9,186 nucleotides of DNA from an uncultured Clostridia bacterium (GCA_946614685.1 CAMOHF010000026.1:1-9186); one strand, 5' to 3'. Shown: positions 1 through 7,158, numbered from the stretch's first letter. Program-made: numbers and translations. Notes: generated by a model not told the origin, from the letters alone.

Positions 1-3
1 AGT

Positions 4-109
4 GTACGGACTTGAGGGCGAGTTGGTTTGGATTCGTCCGTGCGGGGGTGAGGAAAGTACGGACGAAATGAGACCAGGAAGCTAATCAGTCCGTGCGGGG
101 ACGGGAAAA
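4..109. repeat. Two diverged copies of a ~53-bp tandem repeat with inverted arms
   Basis: GTACGGAC occurs at 4-11 and again at 57-64, and GTCCGTGCGGGG occurs at 36-47 and again at 89-100. Both pairs are exactly 53 bp apart, so the segment reads as two copies of a 53-bp unit. The ends of the unit are conserved and the middle ~24 bp is diverged. GTACGGAC and GTCCGTGC are near-perfect inverted arms with one G-T wobble. They can pair within each copy (4-11 with 36-43, 57-64 with 89-96) or across the copies (36-43 with 57-64, 13-nt loop). The function is unknown. It could be an intergenic repeat family, part of a structured RNA, or the edge of a larger array continuing left of the window. Confidence 0.6.
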
Positions 110-211
110 GCACGAAAAAGCACGAAAAAGCACGGAAAAGCACGAAAAAGCGCGGAAAAGCACGAAAAAGCACAAAAAAACACGAAAAAGCACGGAAAAT
201 CACGGGAAAAG
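101..211. repeat. Decamer tandem array with A-tracts phased every 10 bp
   Basis: About eleven consecutive 10-bp units follow the pattern CACGAAAAAG, with variants such as CACGGAAAAG, CGCGGAAAAG and CACAAAAAAA, in unbroken 10-bp register. Each unit carries an A4-A5 tract (A7 in one), so the tracts fall on roughly the same helical face. Phased A-tracts are a known cause of intrinsic DNA curvature, so this stretch is predicted to be bent. It lies just downstream of the leftward operon's terminator. Translated in one plus-strand frame it gives a Lys/Arg/His-rich repetitive peptide, which looks like a by-product of the repeat and not a gene. Confidence 0.8.
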
Positions 212-234
212 CAAGGGTCGGAATGAAAAAGGAA

Positions 235-278
235 AGAAAAATAAGATAAATCCGAATCGGGAGGGGTTACCTCCCGAT
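235..278 (-). terminator. Rho-independent terminator of the leftward signalling operon
   Basis: Bases 256-264 (ATCGGGAGG) and 270-278 (CCTCCCGAT) form a perfect 9-bp stem with a 5-nt loop. Read on the minus strand, the stem is followed within about four bases by a T-rich run (ATTTATCTTATTTTTC). The stop codon of the last operon gene (267-269) lies in the loop, so the hairpin includes the final codons of the gene. The arrangement fits an intrinsic terminator, though the T-run is interrupted. Confidence 0.65.
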
Positions 279-1013
279 GTGTTGTTTCAATTTTTCAAGA
301 AGGTCGTCCTTCTTGATGGATTTTAAGAGATAGTCGTCGGGTTTCAGGTCGACGACCTGCATGATACTCTTTTGGTCGGCCTTGCCGGTCAGGAAGAGTG
401 TGGGGATGGAGGCGGTTGCAGCCTCGCTTCGAAGCATCTGGAGCATCAGAGGGCCCGAGGTGATGGGCATTTCGAAGTCCAGCAGGATGCAGTCTGCGTG
501 ATTGCTGGCGAGCCATGCGATGGCGTAGGCACCGGAATTGGCGATGCGGACGCGGTATCTCCGCTTGATCCAGTCGCGCACCATGTTGCAGTACGTGGGA
601 TCGTCGTCGATAATCAGCACGCAGGGCTTCTCGCTTTCCATATTCACCAGATCGAGGCGCGTGCGCACCTTCTCGATGATGCTGGCGATGTTGATGGGAC
701 GCTCAACGAACTCCCATCCGTCACAGAGTGAAACATAGTTATCAAATGCTTTGAGATCGGCCTTTGTGCCGACTAAGAGCACATGGATATCCGGTGACGT
801 GAAGACCTCCCGGTTGTCATCTACGTAATCGATGACTTCTGCGGCGGCATCATCCACCATCAGGATAAAGGTCGAGGTATCGTTCAGGAAGGACTCAAAA
901 TGCTTGGCGGCATAATTAACTGAGCGCGACGGAATGCCGAACTCCTCGAGTTTCTTCATTAAGCCCTTGACAGTGTAGGTTTCTGTCATGTTTACGATTG
1001 TTACTTTCTGCAT
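267..1013 (-). CDS. Pseudoreceiver-receiver response regulator without output domain
   Basis: This 248-residue cytoplasmic protein has two receiver-like halves. Residues 131-246 form a canonical CheY-type receiver: acidic cluster Asp136-138, phosphoacceptor Asp179 (LLDFEMP), Thr209 (LFLTG) and Lys231. Residues 1-120 show the same alternating beta/alpha pattern, ending in a VERPIN motif where the usual KP occurs, but lack the N-terminal acidic pair. This half is therefore probably a phosphorylation-incompetent pseudoreceiver. No DNA-binding, GGDEF or other effector domain follows. The start at 1013 is chosen because AAGGGGGA (1019-1026) lies 5 nt upstream; a longer frame would begin inside this ribosome site. 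The ATG begins 1 nt after the stop codon of the DegV-kinase gene, which implies translational coupling. It is probably the terminal phosphoacceptor or adaptor of the relay encoded upstream. The receiver assignment is firm and the role is inferred. Confidence 0.88.
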   Translation of the reverse strand: MQKVTIVNMTETYTVKGLMKKLEEFGIPSRSVNYAAKHFESFLNDTSTFILMVDDAAAEVIDYVDDNREVFTSPDIHVLLVGTKADLKAFDNYVSLCDGWEFVERPINIASIIEKVRTRLDLVNMESEKPCVLIIDDDPTYCNMVRDWIKRRYRVRIANSGAYAIAWLASNHADCILLDFEMPITSGPLMLQMLRSEAATASIPTLFLTGKADQKSIMQVVDLKPDDYLLKSIKKDDLLEKLKQHIGR

Positions 1014-1014
1014 G

Positions 1015-3693
1015 CTAATCCCCCTTGGAATCAATCAGACGATAAGCGATGCCGATGGTCTCTGCACCGGTGTTGACGGAGGAACTGGGCGATGTGCGCT
1101 GGAAGATCAGTTCCTCAACATCGATCAATTCTCTGATCATCGTCTCAATTCTTGCTTTTCTCTCTTCTGATAAGGTGCAATATACTACAATAATCCGCTC
1201 TTTGTCAATCATTGACGTCTTTCGGAAAATGCTGTGAATGTATTTTTTGATGCAGCTGTCCATGTAGCCCCAGTAAATGCGCCGGATACGCAGACCGCCC
1301 TTGCCGATGGACACGACGGGATGCAGCATCATGGTTTCGGCAAACCGATGCATGCCGCGGGAGATAAATCCTGCCTGCAGGAGGTTCCCGGTGGAACCGA
1401 GGAGGAAGGAGAAGTGTACCCTGCGGTTGTATTCCGTCAGGTGCTCGATGATCTCATCGATGGAGTAGTTGCCCGAAACAGCCATGCGGGCAGCTTCGCA
1501 GGTGAGCATGCCGAGGGCTGCCGACAGTTTGTGCGCGGTGAATACGGTAACGTTTCCGAAGGACTGCGCTGCCTCGACAGGATTCTGGAAGAAGGAAACG
1601 TTCTCATTGCTGACGGTGATGTGAAGCACCTGGTTGGCATGCTCGAGCTGTTCCGCGAAGAAACGCTCGTAGTCTGCCACGTCGGAGGGACCGGTCTTCA
1701 CCGAAACTCCGGGCTGCTCCATATAGTTGATGATCTCAGCGGTATCAACCTCGTAATCATCATAGAATACACCATGGTCGGTGATGATCTTCAACGGGAT
1801 CGTGTTGATATGATACTGATCGAGGAGGTAGCGGGGCAGATCGCAGAGATTCTCGGTAGTGATCTGCAGCTGGGCCTTGTGTGCACCGATGCGGACCTGA
1901 CTTTGGGCATCGGACTTGATGATGGTCGAATCCCGCATGTGTATCAGTGAATTCGGGAGCATATCAAGAAGCAGATCCTCGAGTATCTTGCCGTTCACCG
2001 GCTTGATCAGATAACTGTCGAATCCGTTCGACGTATAAAAACTCTTGAACTTCGGGTCGGCATTCGCCGTAAGGGCGATAACCGCGGTATCGCGGTTCAA
2101 GCCGCCTGCCTGGGATCGGATCTGCGCCAGACACTCGATACCGTCCATACCGGGCATCATGTGGTCCATCAAAATGAGGTCGTAGTGTGTCTCTAAGGTT
2201 TTTTCGAGACACTCCTCACCGCTGGCCGCCGTGTCCACGCGCGGAACGATGGGTTGTATGAGTTTGGCTTCTACGATGAGGTTTAATTCGTTGTCGTCGA
2301 CGATCAGAATCTGCGCGTCGGGAGCCGTGAAGGAAGATTTGTGCCGTTCACCGATGAGTTTGGGATTGGTGTCCTTGAAACTCTCGGGCTTCAGGGGTGT
2401 GGCGTCTACAACCGGCTGAGGCAGACGGACCACAAAGGTGGAACCCTTGGTGTAAACGCTGTTGACGTTCACCTCGCCGTTCATCAGTGTCACGAGCTGT
2501 TTCACAATGGAGAGACCGAGACCGGTACCTTCGATGTAGCGGTTGCTTGCGAGCTCAAAACGCTGGAATACATCGAAGAGATTCGCGATGCTTTCACGCT
2601 TGATACCGATACCGGTGTCGCTGACCGAGAAGACGATGAAGACACGATCATCTTCGTCCTGCTCACACTGAACGGAAAATGTAATGCCGCCTTCGTTGGT
2701 GTACTTGACTGCGTTGTTTAACAGATTGATCAAAATCTGCTTGATCCGAACGTCGTCGCCGAGAAGCTTGGAGGGAACATTGTCCCCGACCTCGACGGTG
2801 TAATCGAGTTCTTTCTCTGTCGCACGGGGGCGGATCATATTGGTGAGCTCGCTGATCATCTCGCCCAGACTGTAAGGCGTGTTCACAATCTCCATCTTGC
2901 CCGATTCCATCTTGGACATATCGAGGATATCGTTGATCAGAGAGAGGAGCATGCGGCTCGAACCCTGAATCTGAAGCGCGTCTTTTCGGATCTCTTCGTC
3001 GTCGGTGTTTCGGAGGATCAGCTCATTTAATCCGATGATGGAATTGATGGGCGTACGGATCTCATGGCTCATATTTGAGAAAAACCTGGCCTGGGATTCG
3101 TTCAGGTTCTCGACTTCCTTCTGCCTGGATTCCGAGAGGATACGCTGCTCCCTGTAGGTACGGATCTGGAAAAGCATGAGTCCGCAGGTCAGCAGGCTGA
3201 CCAGGACTACGGCGACAAATGTGTCGATGTAGAAAGCCTTTTCGGACTGCGGTGTCACAAGCTCCGGATGTGTGAGAGATATGATCAGACAAGTCGCAAA
3301 ACTTCCGATGGTTACGAAGTATAGGATGGGACGCAGTTTGGATTTCACCATACTTGCTATAAAGACGGTCAGGAAAATGTACCACATCGCCGTGCTGCTG
3401 TAGATGCCGCCCGTGGAAAAGAAGCAGGCAGGGAGCACAATGAGTGTCATAGACGCAACGATGATAAAGCTTCCGAGCTGGTATCGTCGAAAGCGGACCG
3501 TAAGCAGGAAGAGGAGTCCGTAGAAGACGGCAGCTGCAAGGAGTATCAGTACACTGGACATGGATTCCCCGAGAAAGACGGCTACGAGCGCCATAATGAT
3601 CAGGAAGGCGGATGCAATGTAGGAGACCAGTCGATAGCTGCGCTCCTGCAGATCGATTTCCGGATCGAAGAGTTTGGCTAAAAGTCTACGCAT
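1015..3693 (-). CDS. Membrane hybrid histidine kinase with C-terminal DegV (FakB-like) domain
   Basis: This 892-residue protein has, in order: about six hydrophobic segments within residues 22-176 with only short loops; a coiled linker; HisKA with H-box His210 (SHEIRTP); HATPase with N-box Asn323-Asn327, G1 DTGIG at 359-363 and G2 GTGLGLSI at 389-396; a receiver with Asp466/467, phosphoacceptor Asp510, Thr542 and Lys564; then a DegV-family domain at about 606-888. The DegV assignment rests on CDLP near its start, INTIPLKII, KTGPSD (665-670), the ordered helical middle, HPVVSIGKGG and a terminal VNTGAETIGIAY resembling the family's HTGPGALGxAY. DegV/FakB proteins bind fatty acids. Fusion to a kinase is unusual to me, and a lipid-sensing or effector role is inference. 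All catalytic kinase motifs are intact. The start at 3693 follows AAGGAGGT (3701-3708) and overlaps the upstream kinase gene by 8 bp. The frame is continuous through receiver and DegV, so no frameshift fusion is needed. Confidence 0.9.
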   Translation of the reverse strand: MRRLLAKLFDPEIDLQERSYRLVSYIASAFLIIMALVAVFLGESMSSVLILLAAAVFYGLLFLLTVRFRRYQLGSFIIVASMTLIVLPACFFSTGGIYSSTAMWYIFLTVFIASMVKSKLRPILYFVTIGSFATCLIISLTHPELVTPQSEKAFYIDTFVAVVLVSLLTCGLMLFQIRTYREQRILSESRQKEVENLNESQARFFSNMSHEIRTPINSIIGLNELILRNTDDEEIRKDALQIQGSSRMLLSLINDILDMSKMESGKMEIVNTPYSLGEMISELTNMIRPRATEKELDYTVEVGDNVPSKLLGDDVRIKQILINLLNNAVKYTNEGGITFSVQCEQDEDDRVFIVFSVSDTGIGIKRESIANLFDVFQRFELASNRYIEGTGLGLSIVKQLVTLMNGEVNVNSVYTKGSTFVVRLPQPVVDATPLKPESFKDTNPKLIGERHKSSFTAPDAQILIVDDNELNLIVEAKLIQPIVPRVDTAASGEECLEKTLETHYDLILMDHMMPGMDGIECLAQIRSQAGGLNRDTAVIALTANADPKFKSFYTSNGFDSYLIKPVNGKILEDLLLDMLPNSLIHMRDSTIIKSDAQSQVRIGAHKAQLQITTENLCDLPRYLLDQYHINTIPLKIITDHGVFYDDYEVDTAEIINYMEQPGVSVKTGPSDVADYERFFAEQLEHANQVLHITVSNENVSFFQNPVEAAQSFGNVTVFTAHKLSAALGMLTCEAARMAVSGNYSIDEIIEHLTEYNRRVHFSFLLGSTGNLLQAGFISRGMHRFAETMMLHPVVSIGKGGLRIRRIYWGYMDSCIKKYIHSIFRKTSMIDKERIIVVYCTLSEERKARIETMIRELIDVEELIFQRTSPSSSVNTGAETIGIAYRLIDSKGD

Positions 3694-6151
3694 AGGACGC
3701 ACCTCCTTCCGCATGGTTTTTCGCATAGCGCGCAGACAGCGCGAGGGTATCAAGTATCTTCTTATGCTGCAGGGATTGCGGTACCTCACGCTCATCCAAA
3801 ACCTCGTAATCGAGGGACTTTACAAGTTCATACAATTCTGAGGCACCGAAGATCTTGGAAAGATCGCGAATGGAACGAAGCTTCGCAGCATAGGTCGCGT
3901 AATCATCCTCGCGGAACGCCTTTTCCAATTCCTCCGTAATGATGGAGGCCTCGATGGAATAGGAGATGCAGATCTCCCGGGCGAGGTCTGTGTCAACGAG
4001 ACAATAGGAGAGAACGGAACTCCTGTCGAATATATTGATATCGTCACTTAAGTTGGCACCTTTGGTGGGCTCGTTGGCTACGACGTAGGTCGGCAGCAGG
4101 TTGCACATCATACGCTCAAAGCTGGGGATGTCGATGGGCTTCGCAAGGAAACCGTCGAATCCCGCGGAGAGGAACATTTCCTTGGCACCGGAAACCGCAT
4201 TCGCCGTGAGGGCTGTGATGATGGTTTCTCGGTCAAGGTTTTTCTCCATGCGTCGCATCTCTTTCAGAGTTTCGACACCGTCCATCTCCGGCATCATGTG
4301 ATCAAGGAAGACCACATCGTACTCGGTATCGTTGTATTTATCAAGGGCCTCGCGGCCGCTTGCGGCGGTGTCGACACGCATCTTGTAACGCGTGAAGAGA
4401 CCGGTGGCAACCACCAGGTTTAATTCCTCGTCATCCACAACCAGAACACGGAGACCGGGGAAGAAAACCTTCTTGTTGGAAAGCGGCATGGTAGCCTCCG
4501 TCTTCTTGGTTTCGTTTACGGCACGTATCATGTGGTAGGTGTTCAGAGGCTTCCTGATCACGGAGACATGGGAACCCACGCGAGGGGCAAACTGATTGTC
4601 TGCGATGACAAGCACGTGAATCTCGCGGGTGAGCTGTTCAAAGAAGGCAATGTCTTCTTCGTAGACATCGCTGCCGATGAAGATGTGTGAAGGGTGCTCG
4701 TTACGGCAGATCTCTTTGAGGTCAAGAATGTTGGCTGCACGTTTTAATTCGATCTTTAAATCATGTACCATGCCGGCGATAAACTGGTCATAGTAATCGC
4801 GTACCATGGGATGATCAAATTTGTCGGCATGGAAGTAGATGACAAAACTGAGTTGAGAGGCATCTTTGAATTCCAGGCAGGGAGAAGGATCCACCACTTC
4901 CTGCGGGATGGATACGTGGATTCTGGTGCCCTGTCCGACCTTGGATTCCATAGTGATAAATCCGCCCATGGAGTGGACAAAACCGTAGATGATGGAAAGG
5001 GCCAGACCTATCTCACCGTAAGATGACTCACGCACCGAGTTCTTCATGTACAGATCGGATACTATGACATCTTTCATTTCATCGGTGAATCCGTCGGAAG
5101 TGTCCGTCATGTCGATGGAGAGGTTGATACCGTAATCGGTCTTGACCGGATAAATGTTGAAGTAGATGGCTCCGCGCTGTGTGAAATGGATGGAGTTCTG
5201 GAGCATATGCCAGATGACACGCTTGATCCTGCCGTGGTCTCCGTACAGGGAGGCGGGCATAGAGGGAGAAATGTTGATGATGATCTCCGGAAGATCGTTT
5301 CGTCCGGTACTTTTCAGATTGGATAAAAGATCCGTGACAATCGAAGTGATCTTGTAGGTTTCTTTATCGAGGATCACACGGCCGCTTTCAAGTTCTGTGT
5401 GATCGAGCAGGTCGCTCACCTGGTCGGACAGTCGGTGTCCTGCAGCCATGATGGAATTCAAAACCTCGATCTTCTCGCCGTCAGTCTCCTTTTCGAGAAG
5501 TACATTGCTGAGGCCCGTAACGGCGTTGATGGGCGTGCGGAGGTTGTGCGACAGATTCGCCATGAAGTCCTCCATGCTCTTGTTGATGTTGTCCATGGAC
5601 TCGAGGTTGGCGTTGTGCATGTTCTGCATGGCAAGTCTGCCCTTGATGGAGGCGTTGCAGATCTGGGATGACAGAAATACGATCGCAACATGGAGCAAAA
5701 GACGTCCGACGGTCAGCTGGTCGAAGGAAGAATCGTTGTCGATCATCATGCAGATCTGGTTGAAGATCAGAATGGCGTACACGCCGATGCCGATCCAGAT
5801 AACCCTGATCTCGTCAAAAAGAGAGAAAATCAGGAAGATAAAGCATATCAACAGGGATGAATCAAAGATACTGGTGGGATGGATGCCGTGAAAAAAGGCA
5901 ACACCATAGAAGACCCCGGAAATGATGAAGGTCTTTCTGTGAGAAGAAACGGACGGATTCAGATGAACAAGCCAGACCATGATAATACTAAGGATCAGGA
6001 TGGGAAGCGCCCAGTGCTCCCAGTTCATGACAATGGTCTCGCCGATCAGGCCGATGGTTGCAATCGTAAAGGACGCGACAGCGATGATGGATGTGCCGCG
6101 GAATCTGGATTCGTCTACATTCGCCGAGTAGTTCTTGGGGGTGTCACTCAT
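3686..6151 (-). CDS. Membrane hybrid histidine kinase with degenerate ATPase, pseudoreceiver and His-less HPt
   Basis: This 821-residue protein begins with about six membrane segments (residues 20-166) and no sizeable extracellular sensor. HisKA carries H-box His202 (SHNLRTP). The HATPase keeps N-box Asn319, but G1 reads DTSDG (350-354) where DTGIG is usual, and G2 reads EIGLALSI (380-387) where GTGLGLSI is usual, so ATP-lid function is doubtful. Residues 434-547 look like a pseudoreceiver ending in an IRKPLN strand. A canonical receiver follows: Asp573/574, Asp617, Thr649, Lys671. The C-terminus (about 706-810) aligns with an HPt helix ending in FGASELYEL, but Arg759 occupies the phosphoacceptor His position. 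The ATG overlaps the previous stop as ATGA and has AAAGGAGGT (6158-6166) 6 nt upstream. It may be a regulatory partner of the adjacent DegV-kinase; weak kinase activity cannot be excluded. Confidence 0.88.
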   Translation of the reverse strand: MSDTPKNYSANVDESRFRGTSIIAVASFTIATIGLIGETIVMNWEHWALPILILSIIMVWLVHLNPSVSSHRKTFIISGVFYGVAFFHGIHPTSIFDSSLLICFIFLIFSLFDEIRVIWIGIGVYAILIFNQICMMIDNDSSFDQLTVGRLLLHVAIVFLSSQICNASIKGRLAMQNMHNANLESMDNINKSMEDFMANLSHNLRTPINAVTGLSNVLLEKETDGEKIEVLNSIMAAGHRLSDQVSDLLDHTELESGRVILDKETYKITSIVTDLLSNLKSTGRNDLPEIIINISPSMPASLYGDHGRIKRVIWHMLQNSIHFTQRGAIYFNIYPVKTDYGINLSIDMTDTSDGFTDEMKDVIVSDLYMKNSVRESSYGEIGLALSIIYGFVHSMGGFITMESKVGQGTRIHVSIPQEVVDPSPCLEFKDASQLSFVIYFHADKFDHPMVRDYYDQFIAGMVHDLKIELKRAANILDLKEICRNEHPSHIFIGSDVYEEDIAFFEQLTREIHVLVIADNQFAPRVGSHVSVIRKPLNTYHMIRAVNETKKTEATMPLSNKKVFFPGLRVLVVDDEELNLVVATGLFTRYKMRVDTAASGREALDKYNDTEYDVVFLDHMMPEMDGVETLKEMRRMEKNLDRETIITALTANAVSGAKEMFLSAGFDGFLAKPIDIPSFERMMCNLLPTYVVANEPTKGANLSDDINIFDRSSVLSYCLVDTDLAREICISYSIEASIITEELEKAFREDDYATYAAKLRSIRDLSKIFGASELYELVKSLDYEVLDEREVPQSLQHKKILDTLALSARYAKNHAEGGASYA
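3701..3708 (-). promoter_or_regulatory. Strong ribosome binding site fixing the DegV-kinase start
   Basis: Read on the minus strand this is AAGGAGGT, 7 nt before the ATG at 3693-3691. It lies inside the 3' end of the preceding kinase gene. It decides against an in-frame upstream ATG at 3795, which would add 34 basic, non-conserved residues deep within the neighbouring gene. Confidence 0.85.
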
Positions 6152-7095
6152 ACAAGCACCTCCTTTATGCCGTCCCAGTCAAGCATAAGAAGCTTCAGCT
6201 TGATGTCGTCGAAAATGGAGCGATAGTTCGAGGGCAGTTTGTATTTTTTGAGGTCATCGAGGACCATCTCAATCATATCGTAGTCTTCGAAGGAAGCAAA
6301 TTCTTTTATGGAGGAAATGGCATCGTCCAGGATCTTTTGATCGATGGGCGCGCCGGCCTCCTCCTCGGCGGTATCCTCCGAGAGATTGTCCAAAAGCCGC
6401 TCGTAGGCGGAAATGAGCGTGCCTGTCTTTGCATAGATGATGCCGGTATCTTCAGCCTTGCCCGCATGTTCAAGCTCCTCGGCAAGCCGGCCCAATTCCA
6501 TCGCGCCGATGATACGGGCCGAACTTTTTAAGGCATGAACCTTGATGGCGTAGTTTTTCCAGTCGGCGGAATCAAAGTAGTTGTTGATCTCGGCAATCTT
6601 CGAGGCACCGGTGATCAGGAAGGTGTCGATCGCAGCGCGGTACCCATCCTCGGAACCGCAGTTCTCGATGCCTTTTAGACGGTCAACTTCGGTGTAACGC
6701 TCTGCGTCGTCTCTCACGGTGTCCGAAGGATCTTCTTCGGTTTCCGTGTCGTCCCCGGCAAGCAGGCCCGCAAGCTCATACAGCTTGTCGAAGGTGACCG
6801 GTTTCTCGATGAAGGGATGTCCTGCGGGTTCGTCCTCGTCACATAACAGAAAGATGCGGTCCTCGCTGATGCGGTCCTTCATCTCTTCGCGAATCTGTTC
6901 AAGCAGAGAAAACCCGGAGACACCGGGCATGTGAAAGTCAACGAAGACCATGTCGTAGTTTCGATCCTTCGCTGCCTTTGATATGTTGTTCCAGTTATCG
7001 GTATCCGTGGCACGAAAACCGGCCTTCTCGGCCAGCCGCTTGAAAAACAGACGCTCGGTTTTACTGTCATCGATGATCAGGATATTGGGTTCCAT
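6148..7095 (-). CDS. Receiver-HPt phosphotransfer protein
   Basis: This 315-residue soluble protein is the first gene of the operon. Residues 1-112 are a receiver with Asp9/10 and phosphoacceptor Asp53 (FVDFHMPG), followed by Lys98-Pro99. The conserved Thr/Ser of strand 4 is Cys85, and only 12 residues separate it from Lys98, too few for a normal helix 4. An acidic linker (113-135) leads to an HPt domain at about 150-236 with His187 in VHALKSSARIIGA, the only intact HPt histidine in the operon. Residues 250-315 form a helical C-terminal extension with a repeated fD-hydrophobic pattern, often seen after HPt domains as far as I recall. It is the likely phosphoryl shuttle between kinase-attached receivers and the terminal receiver protein. 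The start at 7095 follows AAAGGGGGA (7101-7109) by 5 nt. The 18 upstream in-frame codons run back through this site and past the predicted promoter -10, so they are excluded. Confidence 0.87.
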   Translation of the reverse strand: MEPNILIIDDSKTERLFFKRLAEKAGFRATDTDNWNNISKAAKDRNYDMVFVDFHMPGVSGFSLLEQIREEMKDRISEDRIFLLCDEDEPAGHPFIEKPVTFDKLYELAGLLAGDDTETEEDPSDTVRDDAERYTEVDRLKGIENCGSEDGYRAAIDTFLITGASKIAEINNYFDSADWKNYAIKVHALKSSARIIGAMELGRLAEELEHAGKAEDTGIIYAKTGTLISAYERLLDNLSEDTAEEEAGAPIDQKILDDAISSIKEFASFEDYDMIEMVLDDLKKYKLPSNYRSIFDDIKLKLLMLDWDGIKEVLV

Positions 7096-7100
7096 GGAAA

Positions 7101-7109
7101 TCCCCCTTT
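7101..7109 (-). promoter_or_regulatory. Ribosome binding site fixing the receiver-HPt start
   Basis: AAAGGGGGA on the minus strand lies 5 nt before the ATG at 7095-7093. The last gene of the operon has an almost identical site (AAGGGGGA, 1019-1026, also 5 nt from its ATG), whereas the two kinase genes share AGGAGGTGC. Confidence 0.75.
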
Positions 7110-7129
7110 CCCACACAAAACATACCTTA

Positions 7130-7158
7130 ATTTTACATGATTTTTGCACTTTTCACAA
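7130..7158 (-). promoter_or_regulatory. Probable sigma-A promoter of the leftward signalling operon
   Basis: On the minus strand, TTGTGA (7158-7153, 4 of 6 matches to consensus) is separated by 17 bp from TAAAAT (7135-7130, 5 of 6). Transcription would start near 7123, giving a leader of roughly 28 nt that contains the AAAGGGGGA ribosome site. No clear operator is visible beside it. Confidence 0.6.

Noticed and set aside
1..211. CRISPR array
   Set aside because: The 10-bp units have no spacers, the 53-bp repeats are only two with short conserved ends, and no cas gene is in the window.
93..326. Plus-strand open frame of 77 residues, rich in Lys, Arg and His
   Set aside because: Its composition is produced by the 10-bp repeat array, it has no convincing ribosome site, and it runs through the terminator into the antisense of a real gene.
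1015..1938. DegV domain as a separate gene starting at Met586 (1938)
   Set aside because: The minus strand ahead of that ATG shows no Shine-Dalgarno sequence and the reading frame is continuous with the receiver, so a fusion is the simpler reading.
1234..1950. Long plus-strand frame of 238 residues opposite the DegV domain
   Set aside because: It is antisense to a well-supported DegV domain, shows no recognisable motif, and fits a shadow frame of a moderately GC-rich coding strand.
3694..3795. Possible 34-residue N-terminal extension of the DegV-kinase
   Set aside because: It lies wholly inside the upstream kinase gene, has no ribosome site, and an excellent site precedes the ATG at 3693.
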